The notes below the pieces were generated by a model that was not told the origin of the DNA, ran no database searches, and saw only the letters and a list, made by a program, of their open reading frames with translations. The position numbers and the translations under genes are program-made. A DNA stretch of 64,000 nucleotides from Rhodobacterales bacterium HTCC2255 (GTDB taxonomy: Bacteria; Pseudomonadota; Alphaproteobacteria; Rhodobacterales; Rhodobacteraceae): assembly GCA_000153745.1 (NCBI GenBank), contig DS022282.1, positions 726,027 through 790,026 on the forward strand. Direction: 5' to 3'. Shown here piece by piece: positions 8,571 through 18,312 of the stretch (position 1 is the stretch's first letter; every line of letters starts with the position of its first letter).

Positions 8571-9309
8571 TTTTAGCAGTACCTGCTTTCATATCATTGG
8601 ATACTCGATTAAACCTGAGATAGGCAATTGCCATTCCATTTGACTGAGTAAATATTTGTCCAACAACTTTATCATTTGATATTATATCTGTGCCAATAGG
8701 TGCTGATCCATCAATTTGAACTTTAACAAAACCTTTTTTTAGTTCAACTTTATGCTTCATTCGAGCTGTCACTTCTTGACCCACATAACACCCTTTTCGA
8801 AAATCAACTCCAGATAATTTTTCAAAATTTGCTTCTAATATGTAAGTTTCATCAATTATAAGTTCTATGCCAGTTTCAGGAATACAATTTTCAACTCTGA
8901 TTTGGTCCCAATTTATTGATGAGTCTTCTGTTTGAGTAGGGTTGTAAATCCTATATCCAAGTTGGTCACTTCGAGGATCTTGGAATGCTTGTTCTGATAT
9001 TGGACCTATACCTCTACCAACCTTTATATCTGTTTGTTCAATAGTTACATCTGCACGCAATTTGTATAGATTTAATCTTTGGATAAATTGATATGCGTTA
9101 TTAGATGAAATATCTATTAAATATCCATCCGAGTGCGAAGTAATAAAAAAATCAAACAAATATTTGCCTTTTGGCGATAATAACGCTGTATATATTAATT
9201 CAGTTTTTGCACGTGAAACATCGTTGGTAATTAAACCTTGTAAAAAATTTTCTGAGTCATTGCCTGATACCTTTAATATGCTTCTATTTTTTATAATTTC
9301 TGGACACAT
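8548..9309 (-). CDS. ygfZ: YgfZ/GcvT-domain folate-binding protein
   Basis: A 253-residue protein of the YgfZ family. The signature KGCYVGQE stands at residues 172-179, with the conserved Cys needed for function, and the N-terminus shows the GcvT-like folate-binding fold (SGNDSENFLQGLITNDV). YgfZ assists repair or assembly of certain Fe-S enzymes such as MiaB in a tetrahydrofolate-dependent way. The protein is somewhat shorter than the about 320 residues of enterobacterial YgfZ, as usual in alphaproteobacteria. It overlaps the end of the SuhB-like gene by 23 nt in convergent orientation and is divergent from the glycosyltransferase gene. Confidence 0.88.
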   Translation of the reverse strand: MCPEIIKNRSILKVSGNDSENFLQGLITNDVSRAKTELIYTALLSPKGKYLFDFFITSHSDGYLIDISSNNAYQFIQRLNLYKLRADVTIEQTDIKVGRGIGPISEQAFQDPRSDQLGYRIYNPTQTEDSSINWDQIRVENCIPETGIELIIDETYILEANFEKLSGVDFRKGCYVGQEVTARMKHKVELKKGFVKVQIDGSAPIGTDIISNDKVVGQIFTQSNGMAIAYLRFNRVSNDMKAGTAKIIYHELT

Positions 9310-9382
9310 CTTCTTAACTCAATCAATATTAATGTATATGATGTATATACTTAGCCACAATCAATCAGGATTACCAATATAA

Positions 9383-10066
9383 ATGCCAGCTCTTCTATCA
9401 ATTGTTATTCCTACACTTAATTCTGCTGAAACAATTAATCATACTTTATTGTCTTTATCTGAAGGCATAACATCTGGCCTCATAAAGGAACTCATCATCT
9501 CTGATGGAAATTCAAAAGATGATATAGAAAAATTATCTGCAGAAATTGGCGCAGTTTTCATTAAAGGTGAAAAAGGAAGAGGAAAACAACTTCATAGAGG
9601 CGCAGTCCAATCGAGTGCAAAATGGATATTTTTTATTCATTCTGATACAATACTACCGCTAGGATGGTCTCAAATATTCCTTGAACATATGATCAATCAA
9701 GAAAGTGCAGGCTATTGTAAATTGAGTTTTGACGACACAAATATAATGGCAAAAATAATCAGTTTCAGCGCAAATTTAAGATCAAATATATTTAAACTTC
9801 CATATGGTGATCAGGGCTTATTAATTTCAAAAAAACTTTATAACCAAGTTGGTGGCTACCCCGATTTACCCCTAATGGAGGATGTAGAAATTGCAAAATC
9901 ACTCAAGAAAAAAATTCGATTAATTCCGCTAACTATAAAAACTTCAGCTTATAAATATAAAAGAGATGGTTGGTTTAAAAGAAGCATGTGTAATGTAATT
10001 TTTTTAATAAAATTTAAGTTTGGAGCTAATCCATACAAATTAGCTAAATCATATTATAAAAATTAA
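9383..10066 (+). CDS. Family 2 glycosyltransferase, TIGR04283 type
   Basis: A 227-residue GT-A fold glycosyltransferase. N-terminal LSIVIPTLNSAETI, ISDGNSKDD (the NDP-sugar Asp region), GEKGRGKQLHRGA and FIHSDTILP (DxD equivalent) follow the pattern of the TIGR04283 family, often labelled arsenosugar-biosynthesis-associated glycosyltransferase. There is no clear membrane helix. Most members of the family have no proven substrate; the arsenic label derives from some gene neighbourhoods and is not supported by adjacent genes here, although arsH lies about 49 kb away. Its stop overlaps that of the convergent ABC transporter by 4 nt. Confidence 0.75.
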   Translation: MPALLSIVIPTLNSAETINHTLLSLSEGITSGLIKELIISDGNSKDDIEKLSAEIGAVFIKGEKGRGKQLHRGAVQSSAKWIFFIHSDTILPLGWSQIFLEHMINQESAGYCKLSFDDTNIMAKIISFSANLRSNIFKLPYGDQGLLISKKLYNQVGGYPDLPLMEDVEIAKSLKKKIRLIPLTIKTSAYKYKRDGWFKRSMCNVIFLIKFKFGANPYKLAKSYYKN

Positions 10067-11943
10067 AGTCCTAAGAATTTAGACAACCTAAATAGTGGGT
10101 TAGACCAATTGCTTTTATTCGTTCCAGAGAAAGATCTATTTCTTTTTTCACTGGTGTTCTTTGGGCTCATATCAAACTGTAAATTAAATAATTCTGCATA
10201 AATACCACCTCGCTCAAGTAGCTCTGCATGTGTTCCTTGATCAACAATTTTACCTTGATCCATTACAATTATTTGATCAGCATCTAATATTGTGGATAAT
10301 CTGTGAGCAATTATAAGTGTTGTTCTATTTTTTGAAAGTTCATCCAAGGCTTTACGGATTTGATTTTCAGACTGTGCATCAAGTGCAGACGTTGGCTCAT
10401 CTAAAAGCAAGATTGGAGAGTCTCTTAGTATTGCACGAGCTATAGAAAGTCTCTGTTTTTCTCCGCCAGAAAATTTAATTTTGGAAGGGTCAATTTTAGT
10501 ATCATAACCATCTTTAAGTTTTGCAATAAATGTATTAGCCGCAGCCGCTTTTGCTGCAGATATACAATCTTCCCTACTTGCACCTTCCCTGCCAAAACCA
10601 ATATTATCCAAAACTGTTCCTGTAAGTAAAATACTGTCTTGGCTAACCACAGATATCTGATCCCTCAAAGTAGAAACCTTATAATCTAGAAGTGATCTGC
10701 CATCCAAACTAATCTGGCCTTTGGTCGAGTCGAATAATCTTGATAATAAATTAAATATTGTCGACTTACCCGCTCCAGATCGTCCTACAAACGCATATGA
10801 TTTTCCAGCTTCAATATTTAAATTTATATTATGTAGAGCTTGGTAACCATCAGGGTATGTGAAATCTACATCGGAAAAAATTAAGTTCCCTTTGGATTTT
10901 TCATTACCACTATAACTGAAAGACCCATCATTAATTTTATTTGGCGTATCAAATAGTTCGTAAACCCGCTCTAATGCTGCAATACCTTGCAATGCAGATG
11001 CATATGCCCCACCTAGCTTCCTAGCAGGATTGGTAGCAACACCAAGTGCAGTTAGAAGCCCAATAAAACCTGCTAGATCAATAGCTCCTACCTGCATTCT
11101 AAGAGCTACAAGAAGCAAAAGAAGGCCAATAGCAATTGCGCCCAAAATCTCCATTAGTGGAGATACACTTGATTGCCATTTAACAATAGATAAGCGTAAT
11201 TTAAATAAACGTTCAAATGTTGCAAATGCACTTTCAGACAATCTTTTTTCCAGACGGTAAGTTCGAACCATACGAATGCCTGCTAAGCCCTCATTTACAG
11301 TCTCAGTCATGTGAGCAATTTCTTTTTGGGTGCTAACAGAAATTTTTCTTACTTTTGCTCCAACTATACCAACTGGGCCAAAAGCTAATAAAAAGATGAA
11401 AATCAAACTTATGGTTAAAGTCCAATCGATTGAAAGCATCACGCCAAAAGTGGCAATAATTGTTAAAATTGCAGTTATTGAGCCTAAAATTGAATTCGTG
11501 GAACCTCTAATAAGTTCAATATCTGCAGAAAAGCGCGTTGCAAGGGCAGCCGGAGACTCTGCCAATAGATTGGCTAAATCCATATGTACCAACGAATTAA
11601 ACATTTTATATTGAAGGTTTGCCTGCACTCGAGAAAGAATTCTGTTCTGCATCAATAACTGACTATATTGGCTCAAACCCTTTATGATTGCTAATGAAAT
11701 AATTCCAACTGGACCCCACCATATAACGCTTGCTGAATTCGTTTCAAATGCAGATATTATTATTTGTATAAATTTAGCATAACCAGCAGCCGAAATTGCT
11801 ACGAGAAACATAAGAACAAATGTTATGGCTAAACCGAAGGAATGCTCCTTAAGCCATTCACTCCATAGACGACTGTAAGCATCTCGTGCAGATAATACTT
11901 TTGGATTTTTTTCAGCCATCAAATCTACTTTGCAATGATTCAT
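10063..11943 (-). CDS. MsbA-type ABC exporter, fused membrane and ATPase domains
   Basis: A 626-residue half-transporter. Six hydrophobic segments fill residues about 35-305 (ABC type-1 transmembrane domain), followed by the nucleotide-binding domain: Walker A GRSGAGKS (387-394), signature FSGGEKQR (491-498), Walker B ILLLDEP (511-517) and H-loop IAHRL. Homodimers of this type flip lipids such as lipid A or export peptides and drugs. Substrate cannot be assigned; the neighbouring glycosyltransferase makes a glycolipid or envelope role plausible but unproven. A second ATG eight codons in (MAEKNPKV) is an alternative start. The C-terminus has a 45-residue polar tail. Confidence 0.88.
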   Translation of the reverse strand: MNHCKVDLMAEKNPKVLSARDAYSRLWSEWLKEHSFGLAITFVLMFLVAISAAGYAKFIQIIISAFETNSASVIWWGPVGIISLAIIKGLSQYSQLLMQNRILSRVQANLQYKMFNSLVHMDLANLLAESPAALATRFSADIELIRGSTNSILGSITAILTIIATFGVMLSIDWTLTISLIFIFLLAFGPVGIVGAKVRKISVSTQKEIAHMTETVNEGLAGIRMVRTYRLEKRLSESAFATFERLFKLRLSIVKWQSSVSPLMEILGAIAIGLLLLLVALRMQVGAIDLAGFIGLLTALGVATNPARKLGGAYASALQGIAALERVYELFDTPNKINDGSFSYSGNEKSKGNLIFSDVDFTYPDGYQALHNINLNIEAGKSYAFVGRSGAGKSTIFNLLSRLFDSTKGQISLDGRSLLDYKVSTLRDQISVVSQDSILLTGTVLDNIGFGREGASREDCISAAKAAAANTFIAKLKDGYDTKIDPSKIKFSGGEKQRLSIARAILRDSPILLLDEPTSALDAQSENQIRKALDELSKNRTTLIIAHRLSTILDADQIIVMDQGKIVDQGTHAELLERGGIYAELFNLQFDMSPKNTSEKRNRSFSGTNKSNWSNPLFRLSKFLGL

Positions 11944-12013
11944 TCATAAACATACATGTACAGTTATACCATTCCAACGAAATAATGCCCTACAAGCCAA
12001 TACCTATTCCAAA

Positions 12014-13138
12014 CTATTGATTTCTAGCTTTTTCTAATGCCCTTGGAAATGCCTTTGCAAAATGTTCAATATCTTCTGGTATCCCAACTGATACCCTCAG
12101 GCATCTATCTTGAGGAGCAACAAATGCCATACGAACAAATATACCCATTCCAACCAATTCAGCCAAAACTTTACGGGTAAAATCGCCATCTAATCCACAA
12201 TCAACAGCAACAAAATTTGTAGATGAAGCTATTGTTTTCAAACCATTTTCTCTCGCAATCTGATTAATTCTCTCACGGCCAAGTTCAATAGAATTGCGAA
12301 CTTGAGAAATATATTTTTGATCTTTTAATGCCGCCAGAGCAGCTTTTTGGCCAATAGTATTAACGCCAAAATGATTCCTGATTTTATCGAATGACTTCAC
12401 TAAATCTACATGTCCAATCGCATAGCCAACTCGTGCACCCGCCAAACCATAAGCTTTAGAGAATGTTCTAAGCCTTATTACATTTTTATTTAAAACATCT
12501 AATTTTGGCGCCACACCATCAGGTGCCAATTCAATATATGCTTCATCAAGAACCAATAAACTCTCTTTAGGCACAGAATCAATCATTCGCTGGATCACCT
12601 CTGCACTGTGGTGTGTTCCCATTGGATTATCAGGATTAGCTAGATAAATCATCTTGGCATTAAGAAGCTTAGCTTTTGCAATTAAAGCATTAGGATCTTC
12701 ATAATCTGCCAAATATGGAACAGTTTCCAACACCCCTCCTACACCTTTGACTTGATAATTGAATGTTGGGTATGCTCCATTTGAGGTTACAACAGTATCA
12801 CCCTCTTCAAGCATCAATCTGCATAATATCCCCATTAAACCATCTATGCCTTCCCCAACAATGATGTTTTGACTTGGTATTTGCAAATGTTTTTCAAGTT
12901 CTTTTTTTAAATCAAAGGCGTCAGGGTCGCCATATTTAAAAACATCAGAAGTAGATTCTGCAATAATTTTCTTAACTTTTGGCGATGGTCCAAAGCTACT
13001 TTCGTTAGCACCTAACCGTGCAATGACCGGAATTCCTGAGAGGCGCTCAGTCATTTCTGGCGCAACAAAAGGTACACTAGATGGGAGTGAATTCGCCAAT
13101 GATGTTAATCTTGGATATAGATTTTTATTATTGCTCAT
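12014..13138 (-). CDS. HisC-type PLP-dependent aminotransferase
   Basis: A 374-residue fold-type I aminotransferase close to histidinol-phosphate aminotransferase. The PLP lysine lies in TFSKAYGLAGARVGY, the NPDNPMGT loop and the DEAYIELAP segment bind the cofactor, and the C-terminal LRVSVG holds the substrate-carboxylate arginine. The function could be histidinol-phosphate transamination (HisC) or transamination of aromatic amino acids; Rhodobacterales carry paralogues, and no other his genes are nearby. It lies 84 nt downstream of valS in the same orientation and may be cotranscribed with it. Confidence 0.82.
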   Translation of the reverse strand: MSNNKNLYPRLTSLANSLPSSVPFVAPEMTERLSGIPVIARLGANESSFGPSPKVKKIIAESTSDVFKYGDPDAFDLKKELEKHLQIPSQNIIVGEGIDGLMGILCRLMLEEGDTVVTSNGAYPTFNYQVKGVGGVLETVPYLADYEDPNALIAKAKLLNAKMIYLANPDNPMGTHHSAEVIQRMIDSVPKESLLVLDEAYIELAPDGVAPKLDVLNKNVIRLRTFSKAYGLAGARVGYAIGHVDLVKSFDKIRNHFGVNTIGQKAALAALKDQKYISQVRNSIELGRERINQIARENGLKTIASSTNFVAVDCGLDGDFTRKVLAELVGMGIFVRMAFVAPQDRCLRVSVGIPEDIEHFAKAFPRALEKARNQ

Positions 13139-13222
13139 TATTCAATCCAATATGATTTCATTTATAACTTTAAGTAAAATTAACCACATTAACTGGCTAA
13201 ATGAAATTATAGAATATAAGAT

Positions 13223-16093
13223 TTAGAACATTTCCATAACTCTTTTTAACGCAGCTTGAAGCGTAAGCAATTCTTTGCCACCAACTTCTATACGGGTTCT
13301 ATTTTCAAGTATTACAGCAGCGGGTGCGTTTGAAATAAATTTATCATTTGAAAGCTTTTGGTTTATAGAATTCAATTCTTTTTCAAGCTTATCTATTGCT
13401 TTATTTAAGCGAGCTTTTTCAGCCTCTAAATCAATAATATCTGCAAGTGGTAGACAAAACTGCCCACCTTCTACAGGCAATGTCACAGCACCATTTGGTG
13501 CTTCAGATGCAAGTGTTACGCTCTCAACTCTAGCCAAACGCATTATCATTAACTTATTATTATCTAAAGCTTTTTGAGCAATGGTGTCCAAGGATAATTG
13601 GATCATTGGAATTTTTGCACCTGCATTAACACGCATTTCAGATCGTACAGATCGAATTTGTTCAATCAAAGAAATTACCCAATTCATTTCCTTATCTGCT
13701 TCTTCATTTACATAATCAAGTGAAGTATATTTTGGCCATTCAGCATGAGTTAATAGTTTTTTACGCAAGCCAGTTTCATCCCATAGACTTTCTGTAATGA
13801 AAGGCATTATCGGATGTAAGAGGATATATGATTGATCCAAAACCCAAGCTAATGTTTCTTTAGTTTCAAGCACAGCTGTAAGATCTTCGCCTTGTAATAA
13901 TGGCTTTGAAAGCTCAACATACCAATCACAAACTTTGTTCCAAACAAATACGTAAAGTGCATTAGCAGCATCATTAAATCTATATTGCTCAAGAGAATTA
14001 TCGACTGCTTCACGCACCAAAGCAGTTTCACCTATTATCCATTTATTTAATGTTTGCTTTACAGATTTAGGATCAAAGTCATTATTAGGAGATGCCTCAT
14101 TAAACTCAGCAAATCGAGTTGCATTCCATAATTTTGTTCCGAAATTACGATATCCCTCAATACGATTTTCTGAAAGCTTTAAGTCACGGCCCATTGCAGC
14201 CATAGCAGTTAAAGTAAACCGAACAGCATCAGCACCATACTTATCTATCAAATCTAGTGGATCCATTACATTTCCAGTAGATTTTGACATCTTTTTACCA
14301 TGTTCATCTCGTACTAATGGATGAACATATACTGTTTCAAAAGGAACTTTACCCATTGTCTCAATACCCATCATCATCATTCTGGCGACCCAGAAGAAAA
14401 TAATATCAAAACCAGTTATTAATGTTCTGTTGAGATTGTTGGAAGTGTAATAGCGTTCAAGTTCTTTTGAATTTTCAGGCCACCCAAGTGTGCCAAAAGG
14501 CCATAAACCTGAAGAAAACCAAGTATCTAATACATCTGGATCTCTTGAAAGGACAATAGTCTTTGTCTGTCCATCATCTTCATCTAAAGAATTGTTATTT
14601 GGATTATCATCAACCAAAATTTTAATTTTGGCATTTGGATATTTGGATTGGTATTTACTTAATGCCTTCTCAATGGCCTCTTCTTCTGAAGTTGCGCAAT
14701 AAGCATTACCTTCAAGATCGTTCCATACCGGCACTTGATGGCCCCACCATAATTGACGAGAAATACACCAAGGCTCAATATTTTCGAGCCAATGGAAATA
14801 AACCTTTTTATCTCCTTCAGGTAAAATTTTTGTTGTCCCATCTTTAACCGCATCAATTGCAGGCTGAACAATTTTAGCAGTATCAACAAACCATTGGTCT
14901 GTAAGTGCTGGTTCAATAACTACTTTCGATCGATCACCAAAAGGTTGCATTACTTTTTTATTTTCAATTTTGATCATTAAGCCTAAAGCATCAATATCAG
15001 CCACAACAGCTTTTCGAGCCTCAAATCGATCCATTCCTTGATATTTTAGTGGCACAAAATTATCTTCATGGTCGTCAGATCGCATTGCACCTTTTGTATC
15101 TAATAATGAATACATTGGAATGCTGTTACGTTTAGCTACTTGGTAGTCATTAAAATCATGTGCACCCGTTATTTTAACAGCACCTGATCCAAAATCAGGA
15201 TCAGGATACTCATCTACAATCACAGGAATTGTTCTATTACATAAAGGTAAGTGAACACTTTTTCCTACTATAGGTGCATATCTCTCATCTTTTGTGAACA
15301 CTGCTACTGCCCCGTCACCCAACATAGTTTCAGGGCGCGTTGTAGCTATAGAAATATAGTCTCTCTCTTCGCTTAATGTTATGTTGTTATCTTCATCTTT
15401 TTCAATGTAAGTATATGTTTCTCCATCGGCTAATGGATATTTAAAGTGCCACATATGGCCATCAACTTCAATATTTTCAACTTCCAAATCAGAAATTGCT
15501 GTTTCGAAATGTGGATCCCAGTTAACTAATCTTTTACCTTTGTATATTAATCCTTTGTCATAAAAATCAACAAAAGTTTTTAAAACTGCGTCATGGAAAT
15601 TAGCACTATTTTCATGACCTGTTTTTGTGTCACCATGCGCACCTGCCATAGTAAATGCTGTACGAGAAAAATCACATGATGCACCTAATCGTTTAAGCTG
15701 GTTAATAATCGTACCACCAGATTGTTCTTTCCATTTCCAAACTTTTTCCAAGAATGCATCACGCCCTAATTCAGATCTTGATGGCTCATTATTTTTTGCT
15801 AATTCACGTTCAACAACCATCTGTGTAGCAATACCTGCATGGTCAGTGCCTGGTTGCCAGAGCGTATCAAATCCTCTCATTCTATGCCAACGGATTAGAA
15901 TATCTTGAAGTGTATTATTAAAAGCATGACCCATATGTAAAACACCAGTAACATTTGGGGGTGGAATCATTATTGCGTAACCGCTTGCATCAGGTGAGGC
16001 ATTCGCACCAGCTTTGAATGCATTTGCATCTTCCCATTTTTTCCAAATTATAGCTTCTTTAGAAGCTGCATCAAAGTTTTTTTCCATAGCCAT
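13223..16093 (-). CDS. valS: Valyl-tRNA synthetase
   Basis: A class I aminoacyl-tRNA synthetase of 956 residues with [13 protein letters not shown] (HIGH motif, HMGH at residues 53-56) and [10 protein letters not shown] (KMSKS motif). It includes the CP1 editing domain that hydrolyses mischarged Thr-tRNA, the anticodon-binding domain, and a C-terminal coiled coil (about the last 70 residues) that clamps tRNA. The start at 16093 ([10 protein letters not shown]) matches family N-termini; the frame is open 16 codons further upstream, but that extension is not conserved. It is followed by the HisC-like gene on the same strand. Confidence 0.96.
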   Translation of the reverse strand: MAMEKNFDAASKEAIIWKKWEDANAFKAGANASPDASGYAIMIPPPNVTGVLHMGHAFNNTLQDILIRWHRMRGFDTLWQPGTDHAGIATQMVVERELAKNNEPSRSELGRDAFLEKVWKWKEQSGGTIINQLKRLGASCDFSRTAFTMAGAHGDTKTGHENSANFHDAVLKTFVDFYDKGLIYKGKRLVNWDPHFETAISDLEVENIEVDGHMWHFKYPLADGETYTYIEKDEDNNITLSEERDYISIATTRPETMLGDGAVAVFTKDERYAPIVGKSVHLPLCNRTIPVIVDEYPDPDFGSGAVKITGAHDFNDYQVAKRNSIPMYSLLDTKGAMRSDDHEDNFVPLKYQGMDRFEARKAVVADIDALGLMIKIENKKVMQPFGDRSKVVIEPALTDQWFVDTAKIVQPAIDAVKDGTTKILPEGDKKVYFHWLENIEPWCISRQLWWGHQVPVWNDLEGNAYCATSEEEAIEKALSKYQSKYPNAKIKILVDDNPNNNSLDEDDGQTKTIVLSRDPDVLDTWFSSGLWPFGTLGWPENSKELERYYTSNNLNRTLITGFDIIFFWVARMMMMGIETMGKVPFETVYVHPLVRDEHGKKMSKSTGNVMDPLDLIDKYGADAVRFTLTAMAAMGRDLKLSENRIEGYRNFGTKLWNATRFAEFNEASPNNDFDPKSVKQTLNKWIIGETALVREAVDNSLEQYRFNDAANALYVFVWNKVCDWYVELSKPLLQGEDLTAVLETKETLAWVLDQSYILLHPIMPFITESLWDETGLRKKLLTHAEWPKYTSLDYVNEEADKEMNWVISLIEQIRSVRSEMRVNAGAKIPMIQLSLDTIAQKALDNNKLMIMRLARVESVTLASEAPNGAVTLPVEGGQFCLPLADIIDLEAEKARLNKAIDKLEKELNSINQKLSNDKFISNAPAAVILENRTRIEVGGKELLTLQAALKRVMEMF

Positions 16094-16271
16094 TTGTCTT
16101 GCCTTTAAAACATTATTGTACGCTTCATACAGTGCGATCAAAGCAAGGGAAAGTCTCTTGGATCATATCTGGGAAATTATATTCAATGATAAACTTTTGG
16201 CCTTAAATATAACATGTACCCATTTACCATTAACAGTTATAAATATGAAAAATTTTATAAGTTAAATAATA

Positions 16272-17135
16272 TTAACTAAGTCTTTTCAATAATGATGAAG
16301 TATCCCACCTACCACCACCCATTTTTTGGACATCTTTATAAAACTGGTCAACTAATGCAGTAATAGGAAGGCTTGCACCATTTTCATTTGCAGTATTCAA
16401 GCATATTCCTAGATCTTTACGCATCCAATCAACTGCAAAACCATGTTCATATTGATCATCTAACATAGTCTCAAATCTATTTGCCATTTGCCAGCTACCA
16501 GCAGCTCCTTGACTAATTACTTCAACTACATCACGCCCATCCAAACCAGCTTTTTGGGCAAAGTGAAGAGCTTCAGACAACCCTTGTACTAAACCTGCAA
16601 TAGCAATCTGATTGCACATTTTTGTTAATTGACCTGCACCACTTTCGCCAATTCTTTTGCATAATTTGGCGTAAATATTCATTATTTTTTCTGCTTCGAT
16701 GTAGTGATTTTCTGATCCACCACACATAATTGAAAGTTGTCCGTTTTCTGCACCAGCTTGCCCCCCAGAGACTGGTGCATCAACAAATGAAATTCCATGA
16801 GATTTTGCAATATCGTGTAATTCTTTAGTAACAGCTGCAGAAACTGTCGTATGATCTATGAATAAACTGCCAGGTTTCATAGATGAAAACGCACCATCTT
16901 CACCTAAGCATACTGACCTTAAGTCATCGTCATTTCCAACACAAGCAATGACAATATCCACTCCATCTGAAGCCTCTGAAGGTGTTTTCCCATGATTTCC
17001 ACCATATTCTTTAGTCCATTTAACAGCCTTACTTGCCGTACGGTTATAAACTTTAACGTTATGACCTGCATTAAATAGATGCCCAGCCATCGGGTATCCC
17101 ATTACTCCAAGTCCAAGAAAAGCCAGTTTTGTCAT
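16272..17135 (-). CDS. 3-hydroxyisobutyrate dehydrogenase-family oxidoreductase
   Basis: A 287-residue beta-hydroxyacid dehydrogenase: Rossmann motif GLGVMG (residues 8-13), DAPVSGGQAGAENGQLS substrate loop, and the catalytic lysine in GQLTKMCNQ. The family includes 3-hydroxyisobutyrate dehydrogenase, tartronate semialdehyde reductase (GarR) and related enzymes. It is the last gene of the operon that begins with the TRAP binding protein at 22790, 15 nt after the 2-hydroxyacid dehydrogenase. Specificity probably relates to the imported substrate and cannot be read from the sequence. It differs from the second member of the family in this window (LtnD at 31.7 kb). Confidence 0.83.
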   Translation of the reverse strand: MTKLAFLGLGVMGYPMAGHLFNAGHNVKVYNRTASKAVKWTKEYGGNHGKTPSEASDGVDIVIACVGNDDDLRSVCLGEDGAFSSMKPGSLFIDHTTVSAAVTKELHDIAKSHGISFVDAPVSGGQAGAENGQLSIMCGGSENHYIEAEKIMNIYAKLCKRIGESGAGQLTKMCNQIAIAGLVQGLSEALHFAQKAGLDGRDVVEVISQGAAGSWQMANRFETMLDDQYEHGFAVDWMRKDLGICLNTANENGASLPITALVDQFYKDVQKMGGGRWDTSSLLKRLS

Positions 17136-17150
17136 TTTATTTCCTTTTAA

Positions 17151-18110
17151 TTATAATAAGTCCTCAGGAGTTTTTCCTGCAAAATACGAATCTAAGTTAT
17201 CAAGTGCCCGAAAACCCATAGCATCTCGAGTTTTTACAGTAGCACTACCAATGTGAGGAAGCATAAAAATATTTTTAAAATTTGAAAATTTAGGGTTACC
17301 TCCAGGCTCATCTTGATAACAATCAAGTCCAACTCCCGAAATTCGTCCTGAAGTTAAAGCATCAATTAAAGCCTCTTCATCAATCAATGATCCCCTTGCT
17401 GTATTTACTAGAATAGCTCCAAATGGCATTATATTTAATCGTTTAGCATCGATTAATAATTTTGTTTCTGGCGTAGCTGGGCAGTGTAATGATAAAAAAT
17501 CAGATACTTTCAGAAGGCTTTCTATATTATCATGATATGATGCACCTAAAGAAACACTATCATTTAGTTTGGTTCTATTAAAATAATGAATATCCATATC
17601 AAATCCACGGGCTTTTTTTGCGAACGCTTGCCCAACGCGCCCCATACCAATAATTCCTATCCTTGCACCCGTAAGTTGCTTTCCAACCATAAAAGAGGGT
17701 GACCAGTTTTTCCAATTTCCACTTCTGACAATTTCATCTCCTAAAACAGCATGTCTTGCTGCACCTAACATCAACAGCATCGCTATTTCTGCTGTCGCAT
17801 CCGATAAAACATCTGGAGTGTTTGTTACAAGTATATTCTTTTCATTGAGAGCCGCTAAATCACAATGATCAACACCAACAGAATGATTTGCTATAATTTT
17901 TAACCTTGGCCCAAATTTGGAGACAACGTCAGAAGAAAATACTTCCGAATGGCAAGGAACAATAGCATCAAATTCAAAACTTGCAGAAATTATTTCTTCT
18001 TTAGTGCCAGGTTGATCTTCTAAATTTATTACAACATCATAATCTTTTTGAGCACGTTCTAAAGTAGCATCTGACAGTTTCCGCGTAATCCATATGCGCG
18101 GTTTATTCAT
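17151..18110 (-). CDS. D-2-hydroxyacid dehydrogenase (GyaR-like)
   Basis: A 319-residue D-isomer-specific 2-hydroxyacid dehydrogenase. The NAD-binding motif is GIIGMGRVGQ, the arginine of NTARGSLIDEEAL binds the carboxylate, and HIGSAT holds the catalytic histidine; the acid is in QDEPGG. The sequence resembles glyoxylate/hydroxypyruvate reductases. The start at 18110 (MNKPRIWITRKL) overlaps the stop of the upstream small membrane protein as ATGA, which implies translational coupling and argues against the in-frame ATG 15 nt earlier. It belongs to the TRAP/amidase operon. Confidence 0.85.
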   Translation of the reverse strand: MNKPRIWITRKLSDATLERAQKDYDVVINLEDQPGTKEEIISASFEFDAIVPCHSEVFSSDVVSKFGPRLKIIANHSVGVDHCDLAALNEKNILVTNTPDVLSDATAEIAMLLMLGAARHAVLGDEIVRSGNWKNWSPSFMVGKQLTGARIGIIGMGRVGQAFAKKARGFDMDIHYFNRTKLNDSVSLGASYHDNIESLLKVSDFLSLHCPATPETKLLIDAKRLNIMPFGAILVNTARGSLIDEEALIDALTSGRISGVGLDCYQDEPGGNPKFSNFKNIFMLPHIGSATVKTRDAMGFRALDNLDSYFAGKTPEDLL

Positions 18111-18301
18111 TTCTTTCGAACACACTCAGACCAAAAGTCATAAACAGCAGCAGCACAAACAATAATTGCAATAATCATAAATGGTAATCCACCTGAAAAC
18201 CCTGCAAATCCTGTAGAAATTGAATGTGATAAACCACCGATAAATATTATGAAGATACCAACACCTATAAATCCAACTAATAATTTAATATTATATGACA
18301 T
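18107..18301 (-). CDS. Small two-helix membrane protein of unknown function
   Basis: A 64-residue protein with two hydrophobic segments (about residues 6-25 and 37-54) joined by a Gly/Ser-rich loop (SHSISTGFAGFSGG) and ending in a basic VRKK tail. I recognise no family. It sits inside the operon, 11 nt after the amidase and with an ATGA overlap to the hydroxyacid dehydrogenase, so it is translated as part of the set. It could be a small partner of the transporter or of a membrane-bound step. The tight spacing on both sides makes a real gene likely. Confidence 0.7.
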   Translation of the reverse strand: MSYNIKLLVGFIGVGIFIIFIGGLSHSISTGFAGFSGGLPFMIIAIIVCAAAVYDFWSECVRKK

Positions 18302-18312
18302 GTTATTCCCTT

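Noticed and set aside
13849-14916. Several 60-85-codon open frames inside valS on both strands
   Set aside because: Shadow frames of the conserved synthetase; none has a ribosome binding site or family features.
16094-16141. Upstream start of ValS
   Set aside because: The 16 extra residues are not part of the conserved N-terminus; [10 protein letters not shown] fits the family.
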